Positions 44,296 to 55,664 of a DNA stretch of 64,000 bases are shown here, piece by piece. The translations under genes and the position numbers were made by a program. The first letter of the stretch is position 1. Every line of letters starts with the position of its first letter. The DNA lies in NCBI GenBank assembly GCA_027704905.1, contig JANIIK010000722.1, positions 60,001-124,000 of the forward strand. Direction: 5' to 3'. This DNA comes from Muraenolepis orangiensis (Eukaryota; Chordata; Actinopteri; Gadiformes; Muraenolepididae). The notes under the pieces are model-generated. The model made no database searches. It was not told where the DNA came from and worked only from the letters and a program-made list of their open reading frames with translations.

Positions 44296-44665
44296 CTCAT
44301 TAACATGATTGATATCAACATTGCTCTTTTTTAGGGTTAGTGGTTGGAGTCAGGGTTAGGGTCAGGTTATTGACAAGTTGTATTTTCCCAAATTAAATAC
44401 CATTGCAAATTGTAATATTAATCAATTATAGAAAAGGCAACATCCTTTGGATCAATATGTTCTAGATATACAGTACGTATGTGCCTGTTTGTGGTGTGTG
44501 TCGTGCTTCTAATGCCCATGGCTTCCCTCATGTGTGTGTGTGTTGCTGCATGTCTACGTGTGTCACTTCCCTGTTAGTTGACTTCAGCTGTGGTGGACCC
44601 GTCGCCCTCCTGCTCCTCCCCGCCAGTCAGCTGGACCCTCTGCGCTGGTTGCGTTCGGAATCATG
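44296..44665. other. ERV internal region right of the solo LTR
   Basis: Mostly AT-rich with no coding motif; the last 100 bases may be the end of gag read-through into pol. Confidence 0.45.
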
Positions 44666-44669
44666 ATCA

Positions 44670-44975
44670 TCACTGTGGCCACGCCTCTGGTTGAACTTTC
44701 CTCGGGCAATCTCTTGCAAAGTGTCCTTCTTTATTGCGGTTATAACACTCGAAGCTGCCGTTTGTGCCGGAGCCAGTGTAACCGCTTTTCAGAGTAAAGT
44801 TCTTGCCTCTGTGTTGGTTCGGTTGCTGGCCAACTCTCTGTGCGCCTTGCTTACGGTCATGTCTCTCTCTCATGACATCGGTCAGCTTCACTCGTGGCTT
44901 GCTGCAGTGGTAGTAGCAGGTTGGCTGGGCCGCTGGTAGGGTCGCTGGGGGAGGGCAGTCAAGGTCCAGGTCCAC
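44670..44975 (-). pseudogene. ERV gag nucleocapsid remnant
   Basis: Read leftwards, an open frame rich in basic residues and glutamine contains CYNRNKEGHFARDCPRK. This is a retroviral zinc knuckle (C-X2-C-X4-H-X4-C) with the second cysteine replaced by arginine. Confidence 0.75.
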
Positions 44976-44979
44976 CTTA

Positions 44980-45284
44980 GCCTGGGTAGTTGACTCAAGA
45001 GAACAGTCATTATGGCCCTGCCTATTCGTCCCTTATATTCTGACAATTAAATGAGCTAACTGAGTTACACCTAGACACCCTATGGGCCCCCCGGGGCCCT
45101 CCATCCTAGTACAGAGTGTAAAACCTCCTCCCCAAAATGCCTTCTCATGTAAATGCATTTTAACACTTGATGCAACCTCTGCCTTGCCATCCTCCCTCGA
45201 TCCCTACGAACCCATGTTATATTTTATTTATCATATTTTATGACTTAGTTTAGTTATCCGAATGTAGTCATGTGTATTCCTGAC

Positions 45285-45327
<43 letters not shown>

Positions 45328-46024
45328 ACCGTGTTGCGCCCTGCAAAATTAATCTTTTAATCGTTTTAACAAAAATAATTGTTTCCAATATCTTTCAGAC
45401 CTCTAATTTTATTAATTATTTAAATTGCGTTCATTTACCTCAGTGACAGCTCTTAGAAGTTATACTATTTTATCCACCGCCAGGTGGACCTTGCACACAC
45501 CAAGGGCTTATCCGGCGTATATACGACTTCCTCCAACGTATTCCCTGAATACGGACCCTTAGTGCCCTTTAAATCAGTCACTCCCTTTCAGTCTGTACCC
45601 TCTTTCAGTCAGTGTCCCGGACACTACATTCATCCAGTGTCCCTGGACACTCGGCCTGTGACTTTCACTCACACACTCACCAGGTACCTCCACACTCATT
45701 CGCTTTCACTGAGTGTCCCGGACACTCGCGATTGTCCCTGACAACCTGGCTGTCCCTGACAGCTGGCACTCACACAATATTAACACACGTCTGCGCTAAT
45801 CCAGGTTTCTACTAAACCTTGGTTAAAAAAGCTCCGAATGATGTATGCAATTCACCTCTAACGGCTGGCCATTAAGTATTCACGCGGATTCTTACCGTAA
45901 CCAAAAGATCGTCGACCTCACCTGGCGGCTCCACGGACCAAACCGTCAACCCTTCCTTGTGAAGCCTAAGGGGTGATCAGCCAGCCGCGGCTTGGTCCGG
46001 GATCCTACCGCCATGAGAGTGACC
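44980..46024 (-). other. ERV leader/gag region, not coding
   Basis: Between the primer site and the nucleocapsid remnant I see no matrix or capsid frame. A (GA)n tract of about 17 units lies at 45292-45325, and stretches with repeated CCCGGACACT motifs lie near 45617-45727. Confidence 0.5.
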
Positions 46025-46042
46025 ATCCCACTTCTGACACCA
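46025..46042 (-). other. ERV primer binding site, tRNA-Leu type
   Basis: TGGTGTCAGAAGTGGGAT on the - strand, three bases inside the 5' LTR. It is complementary to a tRNA 3' end of the form CCCACTTCTGACACCA, which I recognise as tRNA-Leu from memory. Confidence 0.65.
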
Positions 46043-46045
46043 AAT

Positions 46046-46706
46046 TGTGGTGGAAATCTACGTGAATAAGAAGGCAAATTATCAATCAATAAGAACTGTC
46101 ACACATGAACTCAATTAAGTTTGAAGATTTATCAAGCAAGCAGAACACAATGAACAAATACAAGTAGACAAGTGGCCAAACAGACAAATTGACAGACAGT
46201 CAGACAACAGACAGACAACAGACAGACAAAGCTTTGTCGGGAGCCCCGAATCCTATGAGGTGAGGATAGGGAAGTCCACCGCAATGCTGGCAACACTCAG
46301 TATTTATTCCTTCTTAGGACTGCCCCTAAGACACTGTCTTTCACCCCAATGATGCAAGTCTTGACCACCTGGCTCCACCACCCCCATCTCCAGCACGGGA
46401 ACAGAGGAACTCTCGTGCAGGCAGAGGAAGCCAGAGGTGTTGAACCAGGAGCGGCCAAGCCTTTGATCCAGCTCAATAGTTGTATGCCAACCCCCCTTCA
46501 ACAGCTGTAGGCTGCAATAGCCACTGTCCCCCGCTGTGAGATAAACATTATAGTTGGTCAAGCAGGATAAGGATAAGGATAAGGATAAGGACCAGACCCC
46601 TCAGGACAATAGGACAAAAGGGTGATAGGGAGAATTACATGGGGGGGTCACAAGGTCAAATTAACAGAGAGTGATAGAAGGGACAACATATGATTTTTCC
46701 ATTACA
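46046..46706 (-). repeat. ERV 5' LTR
   Basis: 661 bp. Relative to the 3' LTR it has an extra AAGGAT unit near 46570 and a few substitutions. Confidence 0.9.
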
Positions 46707-46710
46707 GACC

Positions 46711-46790
46711 TCCTCCCTGTAGGCCTCATCGTTGTTTTTGATGAGGCCCACCACCGTTGTGTCGTCAGCAAACTTGATGATGGTGACTAC
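46711..46790 (-). pseudogene. LINE RT relic, second part
   Basis: Read leftwards it gives FADDTTVVGLI and NDEAYREEV, RT motif C region, continuing into the part at 39695-39838 once the provirus is set aside. Confidence 0.8.
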
Positions 46791-47275
46791 CTCCACTACC
46801 ACATATGATATACACAAGTACTACCTTAACTAACACATATTACAACTACTACCTCAACTACCACATATTACAACTACTACCTCAACTACCACATATTACA
46901 ACTACTACCTCAACTACCACATATTACATACAACTACCACCTCAACTACAATGTATTACATACAACTTATACCTCAACTACATCATATTAAATACTAATA
47001 CTACCTCAACTTTAATGTATTACATACAACTACTAACTCAACCTGACCTTACTTACATACAACTAGTACCTCAACCTGACCTTACTAACATATAACTAGT
47101 ACCTCAACTTGACCTTACTTACATACAACTAGTACCTCAGCTTGACCCTACTGACATACAACTAGTATCTCAGCTTGACCTTACTAACATACAACTAGTA
47201 CCTCACCTTGACCTTACTAACATACAAGTAGTACCTCACCTTGACCCTACTGACATACAACTAGTACCTACAAAT
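46790..47275. repeat. Diverged 32-bp satellite
   Basis: First 32-bp-type units, then a sub-family CTTGACCTTACTAACATACA plus ACTAGTACCTCA (about eight copies, 47035-47272). Confidence 0.85.
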
Positions 47276-47790
47276 CAAAGATGTCTGTCGTGTTAATGAA
47301 TAGACGTGAGTCTCTAACTGAATCCAGAATGTTGATCTTTATTAAGGTGATTTACTTTTTAACATGCTCTCAGGTGTTCCCCTACCCCCCCCCCCCCTAC
47401 CTATGACATCATAACAAGTCGCCTGTAGTCCTTGAAGTAATGCACACATACGCAATTTGAACACATGAATAGAAAACCAAAGTTTACACACTAGCCATAT
47501 TTCTAACTCTATGACTAGAGTTAGAAACAAAGTAAGACTTTTGGTTAGTTTGTCAGTTTGGAGAACCTGACGCATTTCAGAATATAATTATAACCAAGAT
47601 ATGAATTTTCATTTCCAAAGTCATGCACTCACTCAACCTTATCTCTCTCACTTTCATATCTCTCTAAGCAGGTGGACGTCCGCCCACATGCCCGCTATTT
47701 AGCATGACTTTTGAGTACTTCTGAGTACGTCAAGAGTTAAGCATGCTAGCTGCCAGGCATCACACACACACACACACACAGCAAGGGGAG
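47276..47790. other. Unassigned stretch
   Basis: Contains a poly-C tract near 47385 and a short CA run near 47763. No gene is recognised. Confidence 0.4.
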
Positions 47791-48252
47791 GTCGTCCACA
47801 GCCTTGCTAGCATTGTTGGCTTTTCTTATTAATGGTGAGAGTTATGGCTCTGTCATATTATGTATCATATTACACAGAATATGTCTCATATTCTTGTGCT
47901 CTAGACTAATGTTCTACTGTAGACTGTCTTACATTGGTTCAAAAGGCTCATCATCCACTTCTGATTCCAGAGTAATCTGCTGGTACATTCCTGACACAAC
48001 TGGACAAATCCAAGACTGTTAGTCTGGAGGGGACTGTGTCCATCACTGCCACGGGGAGCTCAGATATTGGTGCTGATCTCAGCTGGTACCTACAGAAACC
48101 TGGAGAAGCTCCCAAACCTCTGATATACACTGCAGTCAACCTCAATTCAGGGACCCCAGCTCGGTTCAGAGGCAGTAGATCCGGGTCTAGCTACACTCTC
48201 ACCGTCTCTGGTGTCCAGAGGGAGGATACAGGAGTATATTACTGTCTGGATA
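47790..48252 (+). pseudogene. Divergent Ig V-segment relic (V6)
   Basis: A possible leader end LLALLAFLIN (about 47800-47836) with donor GTGAGA is followed, after an intron with stop codons, by a V domain of another family: KTVSLEGTVSITATGSSD, LSWYLQKPGEAPKPLIY, NLNSGTPARFRGSRSG, SYTLTVSGVQ and DTGVYYCLD (about 47983-48252). The tryptophan and second cysteine are kept. The first cysteine is replaced (SITAT where SITC is expected), a stop lies upstream in the frame, and CDR3 runs straight into 32-bp satellite with no RSS. It is therefore broken at both ends and cannot rearrange. Confidence 0.8.
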
Positions 48253-48655
48253 CACAACTACTACCTCAACTACCACAAATGATACACAACTACTACCTCA
48301 ACTACCACAAATTATACACAACTACCACCTCAACTACCACAAATTACATCAACTACTACCTCAACTACATCATATTGAATACTAATGCTACCTCAATTAC
48401 AATGTATTACATACAACTAGTACCTTAACTACAATTTATTACATACAAATTCTACCTCAACTACCACATATTATATACAGCTACTACCACAACTACCACA
48501 TATACAACTACTACCTCAAATACCACATATAATATACAACTACTACCTCAACTAACACATATTATATACTACTACTAACTCAACTACCACATATAACATA
48601 CAACTACTACCTCAACTACCACATATAACATACACCTACTACCTCAACTCCCACT
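48253..48655. repeat. Degenerate 32-bp satellite
   Basis: About a dozen degenerate units between the V6 relic and the PAK segment. Confidence 0.85.
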
Positions 48656-48657
48656 AA

Positions 48658-48970
48658 CCCCGTCTCTGTGGTGAGCGGTGGCTGTCCTCTGTGCTACATC
48701 TCTCCCAGCCCATGTGGAGGGCCTTGTCAGCCTGGTCACTCCACAATACACTTTGCTCTGTTTACCCCCTTCAAGAAAGTTCAACACAACAACACCACTT
48801 GGCTCCTCATAATCACAAAGCTTCTATCTTGGACTCTATGTTGGAATCCGAGCCGAGCCTCGGTCCACCCTCACAGCCCTCATCCTGGCAGCTAAGCATG
48901 CCAAGAGGAACAACACTAAACACTAGCCTCTGTCTGCTACCAGGCTGACCCAATGACAAGCAGACTAGTC
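48658..48970 (+). pseudogene. PAK-derived duplicated segment, copy 4
   Basis: Nearly identical to copies 1 and 3, including the frameless PAK last-exon remnant at about 48850-48930. Confidence 0.7.
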
Positions 48971-49550
48971 CTGAAGCTGTAAGCTATTATTAAAGATGGA
49001 CCTGAGCAGAGTTTAGTTCATGGAATCACTCGTTATGGTAATGACTCTGGTTTGACACTAGAGGGAAGCGCTGACTTGGCTTGTGGACATGCACACATAC
49101 TGCTATGACTGGAATCTCCAGAGACTCTTATGAGAACATCAGCCCTACATTTCTACTAGCATTTAGTCCCTCAAGAGACACAGCTGCACATCTGCTGAAA
49201 GAGGACATCATTTGAATCACTACAGTTCACTGATAACAGAATATGTTTCATGTAACACATCTTTTAGTGATGTGGGTTTGGTCTCATAGACAACCATGAT
49301 AAATGTGTTCCCACCACCAGCCTGCTAGATTTCACACGTCTCCCTGAGAGATACTGAATGTCTTTTGAGACTTTTAGATGTTTCTAAGTTGATCTGCAGA
49401 AACCTGGACATCCCCCTGAAGTAGTATTTTATGAAGTGACATGAAGTCAGTCTGACACACATGGGTCATTTGGTCATCAGAGATACACACCATAGCTTTA
49501 ATTCAACAGAGGTTTTAAGTAGTTTCCCCATTCTGAATAAAGGATTGTTT
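48970..49550 (-). other. Orphan C 3' flank, copy without a C exon
   Basis: Homologous to 4770-5335; ends in the TATG array. Confidence 0.7.
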
Positions 49551-49633
49551 TAATAATATGTATGTATGTATCTATCATATGTATGTATGCATGTATGTAT
49601 GTTCAATATGTATGTTTGTATAATATGTATGTA

Positions 49634-49972
49634 TGTCATGGATTGAGTTAGGACACAAATGCAGCACACACTGGACACCAAGGACAGTTTGTAATATTTA
49701 ATGTCAATGATCACACAGACGAACCAGACGGGGACAGGCAGAGAGGTAGTCGGGGACAGGCAGAAGATCGGGGAACAGTCGAGGCAGGCAGGTCCGGGGC
49801 AGGCAGGGTCGGTAACAGGAATCGGTCTGGGAAGTAAACACTGGAGAGTCTGAGTGTGTGGAGGTGGGCTTAAATAGAATGGTTGATTGAGATGCGCTGC
49901 AGGTGAAGGGTGAGAATTACCACGGGCTGATGCTGCCCTCTGGTGGAGGCAGGGTGAATAGCGATTGTGACA
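49634..49972 (-). mobile_element. Solo LTR, second copy
   Basis: 339 bp, TGTCATGG...TTGTGACA, flanked by ATGTA on both sides, nearly identical to 5422-5760. The CTCF-consensus match is at 49931-49946. Confidence 0.65.
49931..49946 (-). promoter_or_regulatory. CTCF-consensus site in the solo LTR, copy 2
   Basis: Same 14-of-14 match as at 5719-5734. Confidence 0.55.
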
Positions 49973-50408
49973 ATGTATGTACAATGTATGTATAATATGT
50001 ATGTATGTATGTATGTATGTATATAGGTATGTATGATGTATGTATGTATGTATGTATGTATGTGTGTATGTATGTATGTATGTAGTATGTATGTATGTAT
50101 GTATGTGTGTATCATTTGTATGTGCGTACAGTATGTATAATATGCATGAATGTATAATGTGTGTATAATATCTATGTATGTATGTATAATATGTAGGTAT
50201 GTATGTTTGTATAATATGTATGTATGTGTAATACGTATGCATGCATGTATAATATGTATGTATGTATAAAATGTATGTATGTATAATATGTATGTATATT
50301 ATGTATGTATAATATGTATGCATGTATAATATGTATGTATGTATAATATGTATGTATAATATGTATGCATGTATGTATAATATGTATGTATATTATGTAT
50401 GTATGTAG

Positions 50409-50790
50409 CATGCGTGTTAAGGCCGTGAGTTTGATCCTCTGCCCGTTAGATTAGTCAGGTCCCAGGACTGTTATCAACCGGCCTGTTGAAGGCTCTCTCT
50501 AAACTGTTTTAATGTGTCACTTCCTTCCTTTCTAACTTGGTATATGGATCTATTCTGATGTGTAGGGCTGAGGGTTTCATTTGAATGGTCCTGTATAGCA
50601 TGTTGAGACTGTTAATGTCATAAAGGTTAGTATTTATGGATGTATTACTATGTGTTATTTAGTCACTAACCACTCAAAGTGAATTCACATACATGTCCTG
50701 CATGAATGCACTATTGTAAGTCACTTTGGACAAAGTGTCTGCTATATGCCTGTAATGTAATGTAATGTAATGTAATGTAATGAGCAGGTA
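50409..50790 (+). repeat. L2/SINE-like repeat, copy 2
   Basis: Homologous to 6269-6720 with a short (TGTAA)n tail. Confidence 0.7.
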
Positions 50791-50846
50791 GGGTTTCCAC
50801 ATTTTGCCTAAAGGTAGACTACGGACATTGGGATTCAAACACAGAA

Positions 50847-52106
50847 GTGTGTGTCGGAACCACGGCGACTGACTACTGGGGTTCCACAAGGATCGGTCCT
50901 GGGTCCTCCTCTCTTCTCCCTCTACACAACGTCCCTTGGTCCTATTATCCACTCCCATGACTTATCCTACTACTGCTATGCTGACGACAACCAACTGGTC
51001 TTGTTGTTTCCCCCCTCGGACACGCAAGTGGAAACACGCATTGCCGCGTGCTTAGCAGACATCTCAAAGTGGATGTCGATGCACCACCTAAAGCTCAACC
51101 TGGACAAGACTGAGCTAGCGTTCTTCCCGGCAAAGGGCTGTCCGCACCGAGACCTGGCTGTCACCATTGATGATGCTGTGGTGACACCTACTCGGACTGC
51201 AAGGAAGCAACTGTCGTTCTCGGCAAACATTGCATCTGTGACACGCTCCTGCAGATTCCTCCTCTACAACATCAGGAGGATTCAGCCTTTTCTCACTGAA
51301 AAAGCTGCGCAGGTGCTCATCCAGGCTCTTGTCATCTCCCAGCTGGACTACTGCAACTCCCTCCTTGCTGGCACCCCGGCATTTGCCATCAGGCCCCTGG
51401 AGCTCATTCAGAAACCTGCAGCTTGCCTGGTGTTCAACCGCCCCAAGTACTCCCACACATCTACCATCCTTCCGGACTCTACACTGGCTCCCTGTAGCTG
51501 CTCACATCCAGTTCAAGACCTTGGTGCTAGCCTACAAGGCAGTAAAAGGTACTGCTCCATCCTACCTCCAGGCAATGGTCAAGGCCTACCTCCCAACCCG
51601 TCCACTTTGCTCGGCTTCTTCAGGCCGTCTGCTTGCCCCCTCACTTAGGGGCCCATGTGGCCGATCTACGCGGTCACGGCTCTTCTCCGTCCTGTGGCTC
51701 CAATTCTGTGGAACAAACTCCCGGATGTCATGACTGCAGAGTCTCTGCCCATCTTCCGCCGCAGGCTGAAAACAAATTTCTTCAGGACACACTTCCCGGA
51801 TCCTTCCTCGTAGCGCTACGTCAATTAAGTCAGTCAAAAGTAGATTACATATTGTAGATATTGTTCTAGATATTGTTGCATATTGTTTGCCAACTTATTG
51901 TACTTTTTACACTTTTGCCTGAATTATTGTACTACCTGAGCACTGGCTCAGTTCTTGGAGACTTTTGAGAAATTAAATGCACTTTTGACTTCTGGTGACG
52001 AGTTGTTCTCTTACCTTCCTTTGTAGAAACACACTATTGTAAGTCGCTTTGGATAAAAGCGTCTGCTAAATGACTGTAATGTAATGTAATGTAATGCAAT
52101 GTAATG
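50847..52106 (+). pseudogene. L2-type LINE reverse transcriptase, 3' half
   Basis: Read rightwards: TTGVPQGSVLGPPLFSLYT (RT motif B region), CYADDNQLVLLF (motif C with YADD), HHLKLNLDKTELAFFPAK, CRFLLYNIRRIQPFLTEKAA, QLDYCNSLLAGTPA, then after a frameshift LHWLPVAAHIQFKTLVLAYK. The 3' end is CGCTTTGGATAAAAGCGTCT with a TAATG tail. This order is characteristic of fish L2. A missing stretch after PTRTAR, a frameshift near 51470 and the lost 5' half make it a relic. It interrupts the duplicated spacer that continues normally at 6760 and 63240. Confidence 0.85.
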
Positions 52107-52568
52107 TGTACAGGGAGAAGAGTAGGGGAGAAAGAAGGCAGCCTTGTGGGGAGCCTGTGCTGGTGGACCTGGAGCCAGAGATGGTTTTACCCAGCTTCAC
52201 ATGCTGTTTCCTGTTGGTAAGGAAGTCAGTGATCCACCTGCAGGTAGAGCCAGGCCCTCCCAGCTGGGAGAGCACGTGCTCCAGTGTGAGCGGAAGGATT
52301 GTGTTGAACGTAGAGCTGAAGTCCACAAACAGGATCCTGGCATAGGTGCCTGCAGCGTCCAGATGCTGCAGGGTGAAGTGGAGGGCCATGTTCACCGCCT
52401 CATCTGCCTACAGACCTGTTGGCTCTGTAGGCAAACTGTAGGGGGTCCAGTAGGGGGTCAGTGATGGCTTTGAGGTGGGCTAACACCAGGCGCTCAAATT
52501 ACTTCATGGCTACAGAGGTCAGTGCGACGGGCCGGTAGTCGTTGAGTCCGGTGATCTTCGCTTTGGAC
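52107..52568 (-). pseudogene. LINE reverse-transcriptase relic
   Basis: Read leftwards: AKITGLNDYRPVALTSVAMK (about 52500-52560), NMALHFTLQHLD, LFVDFSSTFNTI (motif A), and STGSPQGCLLSPLLFSLYT (motif B). Frameshifted near 52400. It is related to the relics at 15232 and 39695 and, like them, abuts a G-rich minisatellite. Confidence 0.8.
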
Positions 52569-53378
52569 AGGAACGATGGGGGTGGGGGTTGGGTGGAAGG
52601 TGTTGAGGGGGGTGGGGGTTGGGTGGAAGGTGTTGAGGGGGGTGGGGGCTGGGTGGAAGGTGTTGAGGGGGGTGGGGGTTGGGTGGAAGGTGTTGAGGGG
52701 GGTGGGGGGAGGGGGGTGGGGGTTGGGTGGAAGGGGTTGAGGGGGGTGGGGGGAGGGGGGTGGGGGTTGGGTGGAAGGGGTTGAGGGGGGTGGGGGTTGG
52801 GTGGAAGGTGTTGACGGGGTGGGGGTTGGGTGGAAGGGGTTGAGGGGGTGGGGGGGAGGGGGGTGGGGGTGGGGGTTGGGGGGGTGGGGGTTGGGTGGAA
52901 GGTGTTGAGGGGGGTGGGGGTTGGGTGGAAGGTGTTGAGGGGGGCGGGGGTTGGGTGGAAGGTGTTGAAGGGGGTGGGGGTTGGGTGGAAGGTGTTGAGG
53001 GGGGTGGGGGGAGGGGTGGAAGGTGTTGAGGGGGGTGGGGGTTGGGTGGAAGGTGTTGAGGGGGGTGGGGGTTGGGTGGAAGGTGTTGAGGGGGGCGGGG
53101 GTTGGGTGGAAGGTGTTGAGGGGGGGGGGGTTGGGTGGAAGGTGTTGAGGGGGGTGGGGGTTGGGTGGAAGGTGTTGAGGGGGGTGGGGGTTGGGTGGAA
53201 GGTGTTGAGGGGGGGGGGGGTTGGGTGGAAGGTGTTGAGGGGGGTGGGGGTTGGGTGGAAGGTGTTGAGGGGGGTGGGGGTTGGGTGGAAGGTGTTGAGG
53301 GGGGTGGGGGTTGGGTGGAAGGTGTTGAGGGGGGTGGGGGTTGGGTGGAAGGTGTTGAGGGGGGTGGGGGGAGGGGTG
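52569..53378. repeat. 30-bp G-rich minisatellite (about 27 copies)
   Basis: Unit GGAAGGTGTTGAGGGGGGTG plus GGGGTTGGGT. It is strongly G-rich on the + strand with G-quadruplex potential. The proline/histidine ORFs on the - strand (QHLPPNPHPP) are artefacts of the 30-bp period. Confidence 0.97.
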
Positions 53379-53439
53379 AGGAGGTACACAAGAATTCTCA
53401 CAGTGATGCACACGTGCACAGTGATGAATGACGTCACAT

Positions 53440-54850
53440 TGGACTGTGCTGTGTTAAGGTGTGTCACCTGGTATTGGACTGTGTTTAGGTGTGATCACTG
53501 GTATTGGACTGTGTTTAGGTGTGATCACCTGGTATTGGAATGTGTTTAGGTGTGATCACCTGGTATTGGACTGTGTTTAGGTGTGTTCACCTGGTATTGG
53601 ACTGTGTTAGGTGTGTCACCTGATATTGGACTGTGTTTAGGTGTGTTCACCTGGTATGGGTGGAAGGTGGTTTGAGGGGGTGTGGCTGGTTGGGTGGAAG
53701 GTGTTGACGGTGTGGTGGAGGGGGTGGGGTTGGGTGGGTGGGGTTGGTGAAGGTGTTGAGGGGGTGGGGGGACGGGGGTGGGGTTGGGTGGACGGTGTTG
53801 AGGGGTGTGGGGAGGGGTGGACGGTGTTGAGGTGGGTGGTGGTTGGTGGACGGTGTTTAGGGGTGTGGGGACGGGTGGAAGGTGTTGAGGGGGACGGGGT
53901 TGGGTGGAAGGTGTTGAGGGGGGTGGGGTTGGTGGACGGTGTTGAGGGTGGTGGGGGTTGGTGGAAGGTGTTGAGGGGGTGGTGGTTGGGTGGACGGTGT
54001 TGAGGGGGGAGGTGGGAGGTGTGAGGAGGTACACATTCTCAGGTGATGCACCAGTGCACAGTGATGATGAGTCACCATGGACTGTGCTGTGTTTAGGTGT
54101 GTTCACCTGGTATTGGACTGTGTTTAGGTGTGTTCACCTGGTATTGGACTGTGTTTAGGTGTGATCACCTGGTATTGGACTGTGTTTAGGTGTGTTCACC
54201 TGGTATTGGACTGTGTTTAGGTGTGTTCACCTGGTATTGGACTGTGTTTAGGTGTGTTCACCTGGTATTGGACTGTGTTTAGGTGTGTTCACCTGGTATT
54301 GGACTGTGTTTAGGTGTGTTCACCTGGTATTGGACTGTGTTTAGGTGTGTTCACCTGGTATTGGACTGTGTTTAGGTGTGTTCACCTGGTATTGGACTGT
54401 GTTTAGGTGTGTTCACCTGGTATTGGACTGTGTTTAGGTGTGTTCACCTGGTATTGGACTGTGTTTAGGTGTGTTCACCTGGTATTGGACTGTGTTTAGG
54501 TGTGTTCACCTGGTATTGGACTGTGTTTAGGTGTGTTCACCTGGTATTGGACTGTGTGTTTAGGTGTGTTCACCTGGTATTGGACTGTGTTTAGGTGTGT
54601 TCACCTGGTATTGGACTGTGTTTAGGTGTGTTCACCTGGTATTGGACTGTGTTTAGGTGTGATCACCTGGTATTGGACTGTGTTTAGGTGTGTTCACCTG
54701 GTATTGGACTGTGTTTAGGTGTGTTCACCTGGTATTGGACTGTGTTAGGTGTGATCACCTGGTATTGGACTGTGTTTAGGTGTGTTCACCTGGTATTGGA
54801 CTGTGTTTAGGTGTGTTCACCTGGTATTTGACTGTGTTTAGGTGTGTTCC
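53440..54850. repeat. 31-bp minisatellite, second locus, with G-rich block
   Basis: Seven 31-bp units (53440-53655), a degenerate G-rich block (53655-54030) related to the 30-bp unit, then about 25 more 31-bp units (54085-54850). The mixture shows that the two satellites have been exchanged locally. Confidence 0.95.
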
Positions 54851-55444
54851 TCTGTGGCCTCAGGGTGGACAGGGAGAGAGGGGCGGGAAAACCTTTAGTT
54901 AGATCGAGTTAGATGATTTGAGCTCACAACTCGAACCACTTAGGGGAGTTATAGCTTCCACAGTTTATATGTTTTTCAAAGTCGTATAGTAAAGTTTGCT
55001 TGTCAAATCACACTTCACAACTGGCTGTCTTGTAAATCGGGCGACTTGGAGAGTCGTTGTGGTGTGCACACTACTCGACTGGATGGCTACAGGGGGTCAC
55101 ACACTACATCCTCTGTCCCCAGGGGATATCCCCCACGAGTCTACCTGGTCTCCAAACTAAATTTTCTCACGAAAACACGGGAAATAACGTGACACCACGC
55201 GCAAAAAAGGTTTTTGTCTGTCAACATCCGTCTTCCAAAGGAAAGAAGTTGTGCAAGTTGTTTTTTCTGAAAAAACAGAAGAAAAAGTAAGCGCACCATG
55301 ACAACAACAAAAACAACAACAACAACAAGCTAGCTACAGCACATGTGCTCCTTTACAAAAAAACAAAAACTTTCGACCACAAAATGAATGATACTAAGGC
55401 ATACTCTTACCTTCTCCGTAATCCATAACCCATAATCCATAAAC

Positions 55445-55640
55445 CTATCCATAGGGATTGATGGACATCCTTAAGGGAGACATCAGACTCTGAGGTAGCC
55501 AGTGGCTGAACAGAGGGGTTTGAGGGGTGTTGGAGGGTAACTGGTCCTGATGAGGGTCCGTCTCCTGATGGGGGTTGGGGTGGTGCTTCAGGAACTGAGA
55601 CATGTAGCTCATGATGGACTTCTCGTCTGGCTTGTCCACG
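55445..55640 (-). pseudogene. Calponin-homology exon fragment, copy B
   Basis: Same as 30684-30879. Here the possible acceptor AG is lost (TGTGGGCGTGG instead of TGTGAGCGTGG). Confidence 0.65.
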
Positions 55641-55664
55641 CCCACAAAAACAACAACATGTCAG

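Larger units (their letters stand above)
39839..46706 (-). mobile_element. Defective gamma-type endogenous retrovirus (provirus)
   Basis: Two LTRs (46046-46706 as the 5' LTR, 39839-40494 as the 3' LTR) flank a 5.55-kb internal region read leftwards. The ends are TG...CA and the target duplication is GACC (39835-39838 and 46707-46710), the 4 bp expected of gammaretrovirus-like integration. In order it has a primer binding site, a gag nucleocapsid remnant, RNase H and integrase C-terminal remnants, env and a polypurine tract. Matrix, capsid, protease, most of RT and the integrase core are missing, so it cannot be active. A Gypsy solo LTR is inserted at 43731-44290. The two LTRs differ by roughly six substitutions and a few indels, so the insertion is fairly recent. 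Confidence 0.9.
49553..50408. repeat. TATG microsatellite with embedded LTR
   Basis: Second copy of the TATG array, interrupted by the LTR at 49634-49972. Confidence 0.95.

Noticed and set aside
52494..53549. Proline-rich ORFs of about 300 codons and glycine/valine-rich ORFs on the other strand
   Set aside because: They come from the 30-bp G-rich minisatellite and are open in several frames at once.
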